Shown in pieces: positions 16,314-25,470 of a stretch of DNA of 64,000 nt. The DNA comes from Salegentibacter tibetensis. Lineage in GTDB: Bacteria; Bacteroidota; Bacteroidia; Flavobacteriales; Flavobacteriaceae. The translations under genes and the position numbers were made by a program. A model generated the notes under the pieces. The model worked only from the letters and a program-made list of their open reading frames with translations. It had not been told where the DNA came from and searched no databases. The DNA is taken from positions 31,885 to 95,884 of the forward strand of contig NZ_JAIQZA010000016.1 in the NCBI RefSeq assembly GCF_020164485.1. The letters run 5' to 3'. How positions within the stretch are numbered: position 1 is the first letter of the stretch; each line of letters begins with the position of its first letter.

Positions 16314-17186
16314 ATGCACGAATTACAGAACGAATTTTTAAGTATAAAGGTCAATCCTGTTGGTGCTGAATTATCCAGCCTTAAAAACCTGGAAACCGGT
16401 GTTGAATATTTATGGCAGGGGAACCCTGAATTTTGGGCAAGCCAGGCACCGAATTTATTTCCGGTAATTGGAGTTTTAAAAAATGGTGAATTCATTTTTG
16501 AAGGCAAAACCTATAAAATGCCAAAACATGGTTTTATAAGGTATAATGAGGAAATTCGGTTAAAAGAAAAAACCCCAAATTCATTGGTTTTTCAACTGGA
16601 ATATTCAGAGAAAACTTTAGCTATCTATCCTTTTAAATTCAGGTTTGAAATTTCTTTTATTCTGAATGAAAAAAGCCTAGAAGTGCAGCATAGGATTCTC
16701 AATTTAGATCAAAAGCCTCTTTATTTTTCATTGGGCGGGCATCCGGCTTTTAATGCACCCATCAGTAAAAATGAAGTTTACGAAGATTATTATCTCGAGT
16801 TCGACCGAAAAATGGATCTCAGCACCCACGTTTTAAGCGAAAACGGGTTGGTAAGTGATAAAACAGAAGGAATTTTAGACAATGAAGATAAAATCAGATT
16901 ACATAAGGAGCTTTTCGCCAAAGACGCGCTGATTTTCAAAAATATTCCTTCAAAGAAAGTAGCATTAAAAAGTAAAAATACGGGCACGGTATTAAGCGTG
17001 GAATATCCTGATTTTAAGAATTTAGGAATCTGGGCTAAACCGGGAGCGCCTTATGTATGTATAGAACCCTGGTTGGGAATTGCCGATACTGAAGGTGCCG
17101 ATCAAAACTTACAAAACAAAGAAGGCATGGAAATGCTCGAAGCCGGCAAAGATTTTGAAGCTTCTTATAAAATCTCTGTCACCTAA
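16314..17186 (+). CDS. Aldose 1-epimerase family protein (LacX/YihR-like mutarotase)
   Basis: A 290-aa cytosolic protein of the galactose mutarotase fold. It has LSSLKNLETGVEYLWQGNPEFWASQAPNLFPVIG at the start, KMPKHGFIRY, FSLGGHPAFNAP (His of the active site region) and GIWAKPGAPYVCIEPWLGIAD near the end (Glu of CIEPW). This is the LacX-type branch rather than classical GalM, and it is not similar enough to the epimerase at 3365-4363 to be a recent duplicate. It probably equilibrates an aldose anomer or binds a sugar phosphate. It follows the helicase gene by six bases, so the two are likely co-transcribed although they have no evident shared function. Confidence 0.85.
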   Translation: MHELQNEFLSIKVNPVGAELSSLKNLETGVEYLWQGNPEFWASQAPNLFPVIGVLKNGEFIFEGKTYKMPKHGFIRYNEEIRLKEKTPNSLVFQLEYSEKTLAIYPFKFRFEISFILNEKSLEVQHRILNLDQKPLYFSLGGHPAFNAPISKNEVYEDYYLEFDRKMDLSTHVLSENGLVSDKTEGILDNEDKIRLHKELFAKDALIFKNIPSKKVALKSKNTGTVLSVEYPDFKNLGIWAKPGAPYVCIEPWLGIADTEGADQNLQNKEGMEMLEAGKDFEASYKISVT

Positions 17187-17264
17187 TATCTTGTGTTCAT
17201 TTTTTAAATAATCCTTAACTTAAAATACTGATTAATAATCTCATTTTAGCTAAAATAAATCCTT

Positions 17265-18359
17265 ATGAGCGAAAATGGGAAAAGAAAAAGGTACCGTAAG
17301 AAAAGGTATGTGCTACCAATTCTTATTGTTTCGCTGTTAATCATTGGGAGAATTGCCCTACCCTACATCCTTGAAAACTACGTAAATAAAACCCTGAATA
17401 ATATTCCCGGTTATGAAGGAAGTGTTTCAGATATTAATATTTCCCTATGGCGTGGCGCTTACCAGATTGAAGGTTTGATACTTCGTGAAGAAAACTCGCA
17501 GGGAGAAAAACCACTTTTAGACTTTCCATCTTCAGATATTTCTATTGACTGGCCTTCCTTACTAAAAGGCAAAATTGTTAGTGAAATTGAAATGCAGGAT
17601 CCAAAATTCAATTATATTTTTGAAAATCAGGAAAAAGCAAACGAAGCAGATGTAGAAGACTGGACAGATGCACTTACCAGTTTAGTACCCATAGATATCA
17701 ATCACTTTGTGGTACACAATGGTACTGCCAATTTTGTTGAAGTATCGGCCGATCCCCAAATAAGCTTGTTCCTAGAAAAAATTAGCCTGGAAGCTCATAA
17801 CCTGAGTAATGTTGTAGATACTGAAAAAGAACTGCCCTCCCATCTATGGGCTAACGCAGTTTCTATGGGTGGCGGAGATGTAGAAATGCACGGGAATTTA
17901 AATTTACTGAAGCAAATTCCTGATATAGATATGGAATTTAGCCTGGAAAAAGCCGAAGCAACCGCATTAAACGATCTTACCAGAAGATATGCCGGAGTCG
18001 ATTTTGAAAGCGGAACCTTTGAATTATACAGCGAAGTTGCTATAGCCGACGGATTCCTGAAAGGTTACATAAAACCAATGTTGATCAATACGAAACTTAT
18101 TTCAAAAGATGATGACGGTGGCTTCTTCAAAAAATTATGGGAAGGTTTTGTAGGTTTCTTTAAGTTCGTACTCAAAAACCAGGGTACCGATACTTTAGCG
18201 ACAAGGGTTCCCTTAGAAGGAGACCTAAATAATGTGGAGTCTGGGGTTTGGACTACAGTTCTAAATATTTTTAAAAATGCCTGGATAGAAGCTTTTTCGG
18301 GATCGGTAGATCAAGATATTGAGTTTGAAGATGCCAAGCGGGAAAGTGAAAAAGGATAG
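17265..18359 (+). CDS. DUF748/AsmA-like membrane-anchored protein
   Basis: A 364-aa protein with a basic N-terminus (about 20 residues with KRKRYRKKRY), one membrane helix (VLPILIVSLLIIGRIALPYIL) and a large periplasmic part. The sequence GSVSDINISLWRGAYQIEGLILREE followed by PSSDISIDWPSLLKGKIVSEIEMQDPKFNYIFE is the pattern of DUF748 and AsmA-like repeat proteins, which are linked to lipid transport or outer-membrane homeostasis. The protein is short for the family. A separate gene: 78 bases after the mutarotase gene, followed by a repeat element. Exact role unknown. Confidence 0.8.
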   Translation: MSENGKRKRYRKKRYVLPILIVSLLIIGRIALPYILENYVNKTLNNIPGYEGSVSDINISLWRGAYQIEGLILREENSQGEKPLLDFPSSDISIDWPSLLKGKIVSEIEMQDPKFNYIFENQEKANEADVEDWTDALTSLVPIDINHFVVHNGTANFVEVSADPQISLFLEKISLEAHNLSNVVDTEKELPSHLWANAVSMGGGDVEMHGNLNLLKQIPDIDMEFSLEKAEATALNDLTRRYAGVDFESGTFELYSEVAIADGFLKGYIKPMLINTKLISKDDDGGFFKKLWEGFVGFFKFVLKNQGTDTLATRVPLEGDLNNVESGVWTTVLNIFKNAWIEAFSGSVDQDIEFEDAKRESEKG

Positions 18360-18376
18360 TTTTTTGTTTAAGGACT

Positions 18377-18560
18377 AAAGAGACTGTCTAAAAAGTTTTT
18401 TAGGTCGTCATCCTGAATTTACCTGCCCGTTCCGTTCAGGCGGGTTTCAGAATCTAAGATATCGATAATCAAAAAAATGTTAGAATCCCGAATTAAATTC
18501 GGGATAAAGTCTGAAACAAGTTTAGCGTGACGAAATTGGACCTTTTCAGACAGCCTCTTT
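18377..18560. mobile_element. MITE-like element with terminal inverted repeats
   Basis: A 184-bp non-coding element whose ends are inverted repeats: AAAGAGACTGTCTAAAAAGT on the left and the reverse complement of AAAGAGGCTGTCTGAAAAGG on the right (17 of 20 bases match). Inside are two hairpins, CCTGCCCG-ttccg-TTCAGGCGGG (18422-18444) and a perfect ATCCCGAAT-taa-ATTCGGGAT (18485-18505). It has no coding frame, so it would depend on a transposase elsewhere, or it is a fold-back repeat common in flavobacterial genomes. Confidence 0.7.
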
Positions 18561-18578
18561 ACTTTTTAAAATATAATA

Positions 18579-18686
18579 TTAGGTTCTGTTCTTTTTCTTA
18601 GCGGCTTTAGCTGCACGCTTTTCTTTCAAACTCAAAACCGGTTCTTTTCTGGCCGAGTTCTTCGAAGGTGATTTTTCTTTTGGCAT
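18579..18686 (-). CDS. Very small basic protein (35 aa)
   Basis: ATG at 18686 opens a 35-aa frame: starts MPKEKSPSKNSARKEPV and ends with LKEKRAAKAAKKKNRT. It is Lys/Arg/Ala-rich and resembles small conserved basic proteins of flavobacteria that probably bind nucleic acid or the ribosome. The gene lies between the MITE-like element and the DUF4494 gene on the opposite strand. Codon choice is normal for the window. Assignment as a real gene rests on composition and on memory of similar short proteins in the group. Confidence 0.55.
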   Translation of the reverse strand: MPKEKSPSKNSARKEPVLSLKEKRAAKAAKKKNRT

Positions 18687-18866
18687 AATTTCTAAATATT
18701 TTAGTATTAACCCGATAAAGATAGTAAAAGAAAAGCTTTATAAATTATTTTTTATTTGAATCCTAAGTATTTTTCAGTTGAAAATTTCACCCTATTTCTT
18801 TCCTGATTATTGACATATAATACTTTATAAAAATGAGAGAAAATTTGTGAATATCTATTAAAAATT

Positions 18867-18900
18867 TTGTCTTAAAGGCCTGTTATAAATCATATTTTTG
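18867..18900 (+). promoter_or_regulatory. Promoter of the DUF4494 gene
   Basis: TTG at 18867-18869 and TATTTTTG at 18893-18900 match the Bacteroidetes -33/-7 pattern with 23 bases between. The ATG follows 21 bases later. Confidence 0.55.
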
Positions 18901-18920
18901 GATCCTTAAAATATAAAGAT

Positions 18921-19436
18921 ATGAGCGCAACTTGGTTTGAATGTAAGGTGAAATACAAAAAAACACACGAAACAGGAGAGCAAAAAATGACTACAGATAC
19001 CTATCTCCTGGATGCAGTATCTTATACAGAGGCAGAAGCGAGGATTAGCGAAGAAATGACTGCTTATACCAGCGAGGATTTCAGGATTATGAATATAAAG
19101 GTTGCTAATTTCTCAGAGGTTCATCCTTTTGAAAATTCTGATCGCTGGTTTAAATCAAAGGTTTCCCTGGTGGCTTTAGATGAAGAAAGCGGAAAAGAGA
19201 AGAAAACCAATATTTATTTGCTTGTACAGGCCAATGATGTAAAGGAAGCTTTTGAAAATACCACCCAGGCGATGGAAGAAACCATGGGCGATTACAGTAT
19301 CCCATCTATTACGGAGTCTCCAATTCTGGATGTATTCCCTTATTTTACTGGAGAAGAAGAGCAATTAGAGAAATTTAATGTTCTTGAATCGGCTGAAAAT
19401 GAAGAAAAAGTTGTTAAAGAAACAGAAGAGGTGTAA
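18921..19436 (+). CDS. DUF4494 family protein
   Basis: A 171-aa acidic soluble protein. The sequence MSATWFECKVKYKKTHETGEQ, TDTYLLDAVSYTEAEARISEEM and ENSDRWFKSKVSLVALDEESGKEKKTNIYLLVQANDVKEAFENT is characteristic of DUF4494, a Bacteroidetes-specific family with two copies of a short beta-alpha unit (W-F-E-C/W-F-K-S-K followed by YLL). Function is unknown; relatives occur on chromosomes and in phages. It is monocistronic, with a promoter just upstream and a hairpin terminator after it. Confidence 0.85.
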   Translation: MSATWFECKVKYKKTHETGEQKMTTDTYLLDAVSYTEAEARISEEMTAYTSEDFRIMNIKVANFSEVHPFENSDRWFKSKVSLVALDEESGKEKKTNIYLLVQANDVKEAFENTTQAMEETMGDYSIPSITESPILDVFPYFTGEEEQLEKFNVLESAENEEKVVKETEEV

Positions 19437-19472
19437 ATATAGTTGTTTATCTCTGGAAATAATTAAAACTAA

Positions 19473-19509
19473 GAAAGGGTTTGACTTTAAAAAGTTGACC
19501 CTTTTTTTA
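19473..19509 (+). terminator. Rho-independent-type terminator after the DUF4494 gene
   Basis: AAAGGGTTTGACTTT pairs with AAAGTTGACCCTTT with one mismatch region and is followed by a run of seven T. Confidence 0.75.
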
Positions 19510-19539
19510 TAAATATCAGGAGTAGTTCAACAAAAACAT

Positions 19540-19557
19540 CAGCTTATCAATAAGCTG
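19540..19557. other. Short perfect hairpin
   Basis: CAGCTTAT-ca-ATAAGCTG, eight-base arms with a two-base loop, followed by TTGATTTT. It may be a second terminator for the DUF4494 gene or for the decayed regulator on the other strand. Confidence 0.5.
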
Positions 19558-19761
19558 TTGATTTTAAATAGTATTAATAAATTGGCATAATACTTTTGAA
19601 AAGCCTGTCGGTGGTGAGGGAAAGGTACATAAAATCTGAAGGCCAGTTCTTGTATTAAAGAATCAAAAAGTCAATTTTCCCGAAAGAAAGACCACAAAAC
19701 ATGATTTATCAGCAGGTTAGTTTTGTCTACAGCTCCGAAATAGAAAGATGAAATCTCACTA

Positions 19762-20110
19762 TTAGAGAATAGATTTAGCGCTACACTGAGTCTTTAATTT
19801 TATAAGAAAAAGCTTTCCATTAACCGGTAATCCCCAAGCCATATCAATTTTGGTAATAAGTTCCCCATAACGCCCGTCATTCCTTAAAAGCAATATAGCA
19901 ATAATGCAAAATTTATACTGAAAAGGAGGGCCAGGTCTGTACACGCTCAAAAATTTAAAAAGCTTCATTAACCTTCCCTTCAAGCGCATAAAGCATTTTC
20001 AGTGGGAGCTATACTTTTAAATCTCTGCCCCTTTAGCAGAAATCCCTGTTTTTTATCCCCTAAAGTTTCCGCGGTAAATGCAAGAGCCGTTTAAACCACC
20101 AATTTAGTAG
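19762..20110 (-). pseudogene. Relic of a BTAD/TPR regulator C-terminus
   Basis: Read on the minus strand with frame changes, this stretch gives TALAFTAETLGDKKQGF, then MLYALEGKVNEAF, then FERVQTWPSFSV, then LLRNDGRYGELITKIDMAWG. The intact regulator at 21804-25451 ends with TALAFTYHTLGNKNWGR, MLQTLFGQVDEAF, FERVQDWSSFS and LRKDKRYKDLITQVNKAWG in the same order. The relic has at least two stops and frame changes and no N-terminus, so it is a dead paralogue. A weaker match may continue to about 20290. Confidence 0.75.
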
Positions 20111-20394
20111 GTTTACTTTTGTTCGCGATCAAAGATGCCCGTAACAAAAAAATTGATCATTTTCAAACACATCGCTACTTCTGGTATCTGTGGAAATAGT
20201 ATTGTAATTTGGATCAATATAAAGTAAAACAAGTATAAGGGGGGGATATGCAGTTCAGGGTAAATTCTCATTACGTCCGGCTTTTCATTTGCCAATTTTA
20301 AATTTTATTAAAAAATCATTAAATTATAGTTTAAAAAGCCAAAGCTTCTAAAATAACGGACTGTTAATATTCATAATAACTAAAACTAAAAACC

Positions 20395-21777
20395 ATGACT
20401 AACAAAACCATCGTTGAAAAATTTGCAAAAGAATTGGAGGGACAACTAATACTTCCTGGAGATGACGCATATGATGAAGGGCGCCGGGTTTGGAATGGTT
20501 TGTATGACAAACATCCGGCAGGGATCGTACGCTGCAGGAAACCCTCAGAAGTGATCGCTGCGGTGAACTTTGCCAGAGAGCACAAGCTGGTTTTATCTGT
20601 AAGAGGCGGTGGTCATGATTATGCCGGGAATTCAGTTTGTAATGATGGTTTGGTCATAGATCTTTCTCTAATGAACAAGGTTGAAGTGGATCCTGAGAAA
20701 AAAACAGCCCGTGTTGAAGGAGGTGCTACTTTGGGTCAATTTGATGCCGTGGCACAGGAACACGGGCTTGCTACTACAACCGCAACAGTTTCATCGGTAG
20801 GAATAGGCGGGTCCACATTAGGTGGAGGATCAGGCTATTTACTGCGTAAGCATGGATTAACACTGGATAACCTGCTATCGGTGGAAATTATAACTGCAGA
20901 TGGTAATTTGATTACTGCAGGGAAAGGGGAAAACGAAGATCTTTTCTGGGCAATTCGCGGAGGTGGCGGAAATTTTGGCGTAGTTACTTCTTTTATATTT
21001 CAGCTGCACAACGTGGGTCCGAAAGTACTTTCTTTCCAGGCTTATTTTCCATATGAACACAGCAAAGAAATTCTCCAGTTTTACCGGGAGTTTATGAAAA
21101 GCGCGCCCGAGGAGATCCAGTGTTATGCCTTTTTCCTGAATACTCCTCCCGTGGAACCTTTTCCGGAAGAATATCATGGAAAAACCACCTGTGCGCTTAT
21201 CGGTTGTTATGCGGGCAATATTAAAGAAGGAGAGACTGCCTTTAAACCCCTGGAGGAATTTGGTGATCCTTTTGTTAAAGTGTTTCAGCCTGTTCCCTAT
21301 ACCGAAATTCAGAAATCTTTTGATCCCGGCATGCCAAAGGGTTTAAGATGGTACACCAAAGCCCATTATTTAAAGGAACTTAATGACAGCACGATTGATA
21401 TTTTGCAGGAATTCACCGATCCGTTGCCAGGTCCTTTTACCACCGCTTATTTAGAGCCCATGGGAGGAGAAGTAAATAAAAAAGATTCCTCTGCCACAGC
21501 TTTTCCCCATCGGGAAGCGGCTTATTCGCTGCATATTTTCCCCGGCTGGGAGAATCCCGAAGATGACAACCAAAATATACACTGGGCAAAAACCTTTCAC
21601 AAAGCATTGGAAAAGGAAACCTTAGGCGGAGTTTATGTAAATTTGCTAAGCCACGACGAGAAAGATCGGATAAAAGCTGCTTACGGAATAAATTATGAGA
21701 GGATGGTCCGAATTAAGAAAAAATGGGATCCTGAAAATTTATTCAGGATGAACCAAAATATTGAGCCTAAAAATTGA
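20395..21777 (+). CDS. FAD-dependent oxidoreductase, berberine bridge enzyme type
   Basis: A 460-aa flavoprotein with a PCMH-type FAD domain: LVLSVRGGGHDYAGNS (His 74, the usual covalent FAD site), GLVIDLSLMNKVEVDPEKKTARVEGGATLGQ, and TTATVSSVGIGGSTLGGGSGYLLRKHGL. The second covalent attachment Cys found in many members (GxCPxVG) is replaced here by Ser, so flavin is probably bound through the His only. The C-terminal BBE motif is INYERMVRIKKKWDPENLFRMNQNI. There is no signal peptide. Relatives oxidise sugars or secondary metabolites. It lies between the relic regulator and the intact regulator (convergent with the latter), pointing to a duplicated accessory locus. Confidence 0.88.
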   Translation: MTNKTIVEKFAKELEGQLILPGDDAYDEGRRVWNGLYDKHPAGIVRCRKPSEVIAAVNFAREHKLVLSVRGGGHDYAGNSVCNDGLVIDLSLMNKVEVDPEKKTARVEGGATLGQFDAVAQEHGLATTTATVSSVGIGGSTLGGGSGYLLRKHGLTLDNLLSVEIITADGNLITAGKGENEDLFWAIRGGGGNFGVVTSFIFQLHNVGPKVLSFQAYFPYEHSKEILQFYREFMKSAPEEIQCYAFFLNTPPVEPFPEEYHGKTTCALIGCYAGNIKEGETAFKPLEEFGDPFVKVFQPVPYTEIQKSFDPGMPKGLRWYTKAHYLKELNDSTIDILQEFTDPLPGPFTTAYLEPMGGEVNKKDSSATAFPHREAAYSLHIFPGWENPEDDNQNIHWAKTFHKALEKETLGGVYVNLLSHDEKDRIKAAYGINYERMVRIKKKWDPENLFRMNQNIEPKN

Positions 21778-21803
21778 TCCTATAAATCAAATATCGCTAC
21801 TGC

Positions 21804-24800
21804 TTATAAAAGACTTTCAACTTCTGTTAATCCCCAGGCTTTATTTACCTGCGTGATAAGATCTTTGTAACGTTTGTCTTTCCGAAGAGGTGATAGAGCT
21901 TCAGGAAAAAAATAACGAATCGTTTCCGTAGAAAAAGATGACCAGTCCTGTACCCGTTCAAATGTTTTAAAAGCCTCATCTACTTGCCCAAACAGGGTCT
22001 GGAGCATGGCAAGAGGAAAAGGATCTATTCTCCCGTAGATCTCGTTCTTTAATTCCCGCCCCCAATTTTTATTACCTAAAGTATGATAGGTGAAAGCCAG
22101 TGCGGTATTTACCTCAGAACGGTTAGGGGTTCCCCTGGATGGAATGATGGATAAGGTCTTCTCAAAAGCGAAAACTGCTTCTTCAAAATTGCCGGTATGG
22201 TAAAGAACCAGGCCTTCCATATAATGAGCAAGGCCGTATTCAGGATTTATCTCACGTGCTCTCCTTGCTTCGGTCAAAGCTTCCTTCTGTAATTTGTTCC
22301 CAAGATAGATATCTGAAAGAAAGACCCGGAAAGCCGGTGATAAGGGATTTAATCTTACGGCCCGTTTGGCAGGTTCCAGTGCTTTTTTCGGCCTGCCAAG
22401 TACGAGGTTTACCCACCCCAGCCAGATTAAAGCTTCTGCATATCCCGGCGAAAGATCTACCGCAATCTCAAGTTCCCGGAGAGCAGCAGAACCTTGCTGA
22501 TTAATTGAATAAAAAATACCAAGAGAGGTATGGGCCTCGCTAAGATTCTTATGAAGTTCTACTGCACGGGTGGCTGCTTCAATAGGGTCAGGACTGTTCC
22601 TGGGTATAGGAAAACCGTAAAACTGAAGAAGCGAAATGGCATCAGCAAGTCCGGACCAGGCAAGGGCGTAACCGGGGTCCAGTTCTATGGAACCCTGGAA
22701 ACAATCCAACCCCTGGTAAATACCGGTTTCTGTTCGTTGGCCCAGGCAACTTCGGCCCTGGGCATATAAGCGGTAAGCTTCAAGGTTGGTTGTGGAACTA
22801 CGGGGCACCCGCTTTTTTTCTTTACCGGATAGCTGGACCTTTAAAACCTCAAGTAAATCCTTTGTAACCTCCTCTTCGATAAGAAAGATATTTTCAGCTG
22901 ACAATTTCCGGTGGTAGTTTTTTTTCCAGACTTTGGAACCGTTCGCAGTTTTAGTGAGATATAAGTTTAAATGTATGTCCTCACTGGTCTGCTTTACTTC
23001 ACCTTCCAGTAAATAAGATACCTGTAGTTCTTCTCCTATCTTTCCCGGTTTTTTTCCTGTTCTATCATATTGGCAAACAGAAGTGCGGGAAATAACCGGC
23101 AGATCCTTTATTCGGGAAAGAGAAGCTAAAATATCCCCGTGAATTCCATCTGTAAACCGGGGTTCCGGGGAATCGAGGTCTTTAAAGGGAAGTATTGCTA
23201 TAGCATTGTACGATCCACTTTCTATTCCTGTTTGTTGCTTTCCGGGTTTCGGAACGGTTTCAGAGGTACCTTTCTTTTTTATTTTCGCCAGTTCCTTATG
23301 ATCTGTTAGTCCCCAGTTGCTGTTTACTGTTTGGAGTATTTGCTGAAAACGCGTATTCTCACGAACAGGATCGAGAAGGTCAGGATAGAGGTGGTAGATG
23401 GAGAGCATTTCCCAATAATTCCAGCGTTCAATTTTTTCGAATTTTTCAAGAGCCAGGTCCGGCTCTCCATTGGTCGCGTGTATAAGTCCGCGTGCAAATT
23501 CATCTTTTTTGATGCCTTCTGAAAGTCTTTCAGCTTTCTGATATTCTCCGGATCTGATGCAGCTTAAAATTCTGGTTGCGAGAGGTCCGTTACCGGCCCA
23601 GGGCACCAACAAATCTTTCAGGACCTTATCGGCTTCCCTGTACATTTCCAGATGATAAAGAGCCAGGCCTTCCTGGAACTGAGCTGAGGTGAAGTCAGGC
23701 TGGATTTGCAGTAAACGTTCGGCTTCATGAACAGATTTAGTATACTCACCGTTAATGAGCCATGACAGGGATAAATTACTGATGGCTTCCTGGGACAGCG
23801 GATTTACTTTAACCGCCTTCAATGCATTTTCGAGGGCTTCTTCAGGATTCCCTGTCAATGAGAAGATCCAGCTTAACCAGGCATGAGCCTCGGCATGACC
23901 CGGTCGTAATTCTACAGCTTTGTTCAGGTTGTAAACAGCAGATTTTGCATCTCTTATAGTGGTATAGTACAGTCCGAGCGAGGCATAAGCTTCAGCCATT
24001 TCCGGATCTAGTTCCAGAGCTCGATGAGCAGCTTTTCGGGCTTCTGAAAGTATATTTTGACCATCCTTTTCATGCCCATAATCATGTCGAAGGCTAAGAG
24101 CGTCTGCCAGTCCCATCCAGGCCTGGGCGTAATTTGGATCATGAGAGATAGCCTGCCTGAAATATTTTTCGGCCATTCTCATTGCTTTTTCGGTACGCTG
24201 GTCCAGGTTCCATCGGCCATAGGCGTGAAGACGAAAAGCTTCAAGATCTTCAGTAGGAATTTGTCTTATCGCAGTTCGTTCCTTGCGGGTTAATTGCATC
24301 TTCAGTGATTCGCTGATCTTTCGGGTGATCTCTGCCTGGATATCGAACAGCTCTCCTGCAGTTAATTTTCTTTGATAGATCTCGGCCCACACCTGCCGGT
24401 CTTCCTGGGATTTCACCAGTCTTACACTTACTTTTACATGTTTGTCAATTTCCTGTACTTCACCTGTTAAGATCCAGCCTACGTTTAATTCCCTCGCAAT
24501 ATCCGGTAGTAATTTTCTCGTACTTCTAAAGCTTTGAACAGATGTTCTGGAGATCACGAAAAGATCGGAAACCTGCGAGAGCCTGGTAAGTATATCCCCA
24601 TGAATGGCATCTGTAAAGGCTGAAGCTTTTTCAGAGCCCAAAGTTTCGAAGGGCAATACAGCAATGGAAAACTGATACAGATCCTTGCCTGGCTGTTCTC
24701 TGCTGCCTGCACGTTCTGGTATATGTCTTCTTCGGGTCTTAATTTTTTCAACCAGTGCTTTTAACTCCTTACCGGGCTCTTCCTCAAATTCTTTTTTTAT

Positions 24801-25451
24801 CAGTTCTGTGTAGGTATTGTAGGTCTCCAGGGCAGCAGCCGGTTCCCCAGCTTTATCCAACAGGCTGATGACCCGCAACTGAATATCTTCTGACAAAGGA
24901 TTTAATTCGGCTGCCATTTGTGCCCAGCGCTTTACATTTCGATGTTCTTTTCTGGAAACGGCTTTCCCGGCTAGATCAAGACCGGCATTTGTGGCAATGC
25001 TATGGAATCTGTTTCTTTCCTGCTCCAGCCACTGATCAAATTCAGGAGAGATATCGCTTACATGAAAACCCTTTAAGAGATCGCTGCGGTAAAGCTTGAG
25101 GGCCTCTGCAGGCTTTTTTTCCTCGATCGCTTGCTCAAAAGCCAGGGCATCACTCCAAAATGTTTCAACATTAATGGTGATCTCCTCAGATCCGCGGTTC
25201 TCGATAGCCTCTTTTCCCAGGGTTTTCCGAATATGATACAGCATATTACTAAGGGAGTTTCTGGCGCTTTTTTGATCCTGATAGGGCCAGAACAAGAGAA
25301 GGAGGCTATCCCGGCGATGAAAGCCGCGAGGCCTGTTAAGCAACAAATAAGTAAGTAAGGCCAGTCGCTTGGGACCGGCAAGAAAAGAATGCTCCAATTC
25401 TCCTTCTGAATTTCTTATTTCTGCCGGTCCTAATACATATAACTGTGTCAT
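21804..25451 (-). CDS. Large BTAD-type transcriptional regulator with duplicated TolB-like/TPR module
   Basis: A 1215-aa protein. Residues about 1-95 form an OmpR-like winged helix (RRDSLLLLFWPYQDQKSARNSLSNMLYHIRK) and 97-240 a bacterial transcriptional activator (BTAD) domain, as in SARP regulators. Then come two similar modules: a TolB-like domain (SIAVLPFETLG near 264; AIAILPFKDLD near 755), each followed by IHGDIL, LSxIxDLxVISRTSV and a helical TPR array (about 385-690 and 880-1205). The two halves are an internal duplication. Translation starts at ATG 25451 with a strong GGAGG ribosome-binding site, rare in this phylum. It likely controls the divergent lipoprotein genes; a palindrome sits in the shared upstream region. 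No membrane segment is seen. Confidence 0.87.
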   Translation of the reverse strand: MTQLYVLGPAEIRNSEGELEHSFLAGPKRLALLTYLLLNRPRGFHRRDSLLLLFWPYQDQKSARNSLSNMLYHIRKTLGKEAIENRGSEEITINVETFWSDALAFEQAIEEKKPAEALKLYRSDLLKGFHVSDISPEFDQWLEQERNRFHSIATNAGLDLAGKAVSRKEHRNVKRWAQMAAELNPLSEDIQLRVISLLDKAGEPAAALETYNTYTELIKKEFEEEPGKELKALVEKIKTRRRHIPERAGSREQPGKDLYQFSIAVLPFETLGSEKASAFTDAIHGDILTRLSQVSDLFVISRTSVQSFRSTRKLLPDIARELNVGWILTGEVQEIDKHVKVSVRLVKSQEDRQVWAEIYQRKLTAGELFDIQAEITRKISESLKMQLTRKERTAIRQIPTEDLEAFRLHAYGRWNLDQRTEKAMRMAEKYFRQAISHDPNYAQAWMGLADALSLRHDYGHEKDGQNILSEARKAAHRALELDPEMAEAYASLGLYYTTIRDAKSAVYNLNKAVELRPGHAEAHAWLSWIFSLTGNPEEALENALKAVKVNPLSQEAISNLSLSWLINGEYTKSVHEAERLLQIQPDFTSAQFQEGLALYHLEMYREADKVLKDLLVPWAGNGPLATRILSCIRSGEYQKAERLSEGIKKDEFARGLIHATNGEPDLALEKFEKIERWNYWEMLSIYHLYPDLLDPVRENTRFQQILQTVNSNWGLTDHKELAKIKKKGTSETVPKPGKQQTGIESGSYNAIAILPFKDLDSPEPRFTDGIHGDILASLSRIKDLPVISRTSVCQYDRTGKKPGKIGEELQVSYLLEGEVKQTSEDIHLNLYLTKTANGSKVWKKNYHRKLSAENIFLIEEEVTKDLLEVLKVQLSGKEKKRVPRSSTTNLEAYRLYAQGRSCLGQRTETGIYQGLDCFQGSIELDPGYALAWSGLADAISLLQFYGFPIPRNSPDPIEAATRAVELHKNLSEAHTSLGIFYSINQQGSAALRELEIAVDLSPGYAEALIWLGWVNLVLGRPKKALEPAKRAVRLNPLSPAFRVFLSDIYLGNKLQKEALTEARRAREINPEYGLAHYMEGLVLYHTGNFEEAVFAFEKTLSIIPSRGTPNRSEVNTALAFTYHTLGNKNWGRELKNEIYGRIDPFPLAMLQTLFGQVDEAFKTFERVQDWSSFSTETIRYFFPEALSPLRKDKRYKDLITQVNKAWGLTEVESLL

Positions 25452-25470
25452 GATCCTCCTTTTTACATCC

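Noticed and set aside
20113..20295. 60-codon minus-strand frame upstream of the regulator relic
   Set aside because: It may be a further decayed part of the regulator, but only a few residues match, so I did not extend the relic over it.
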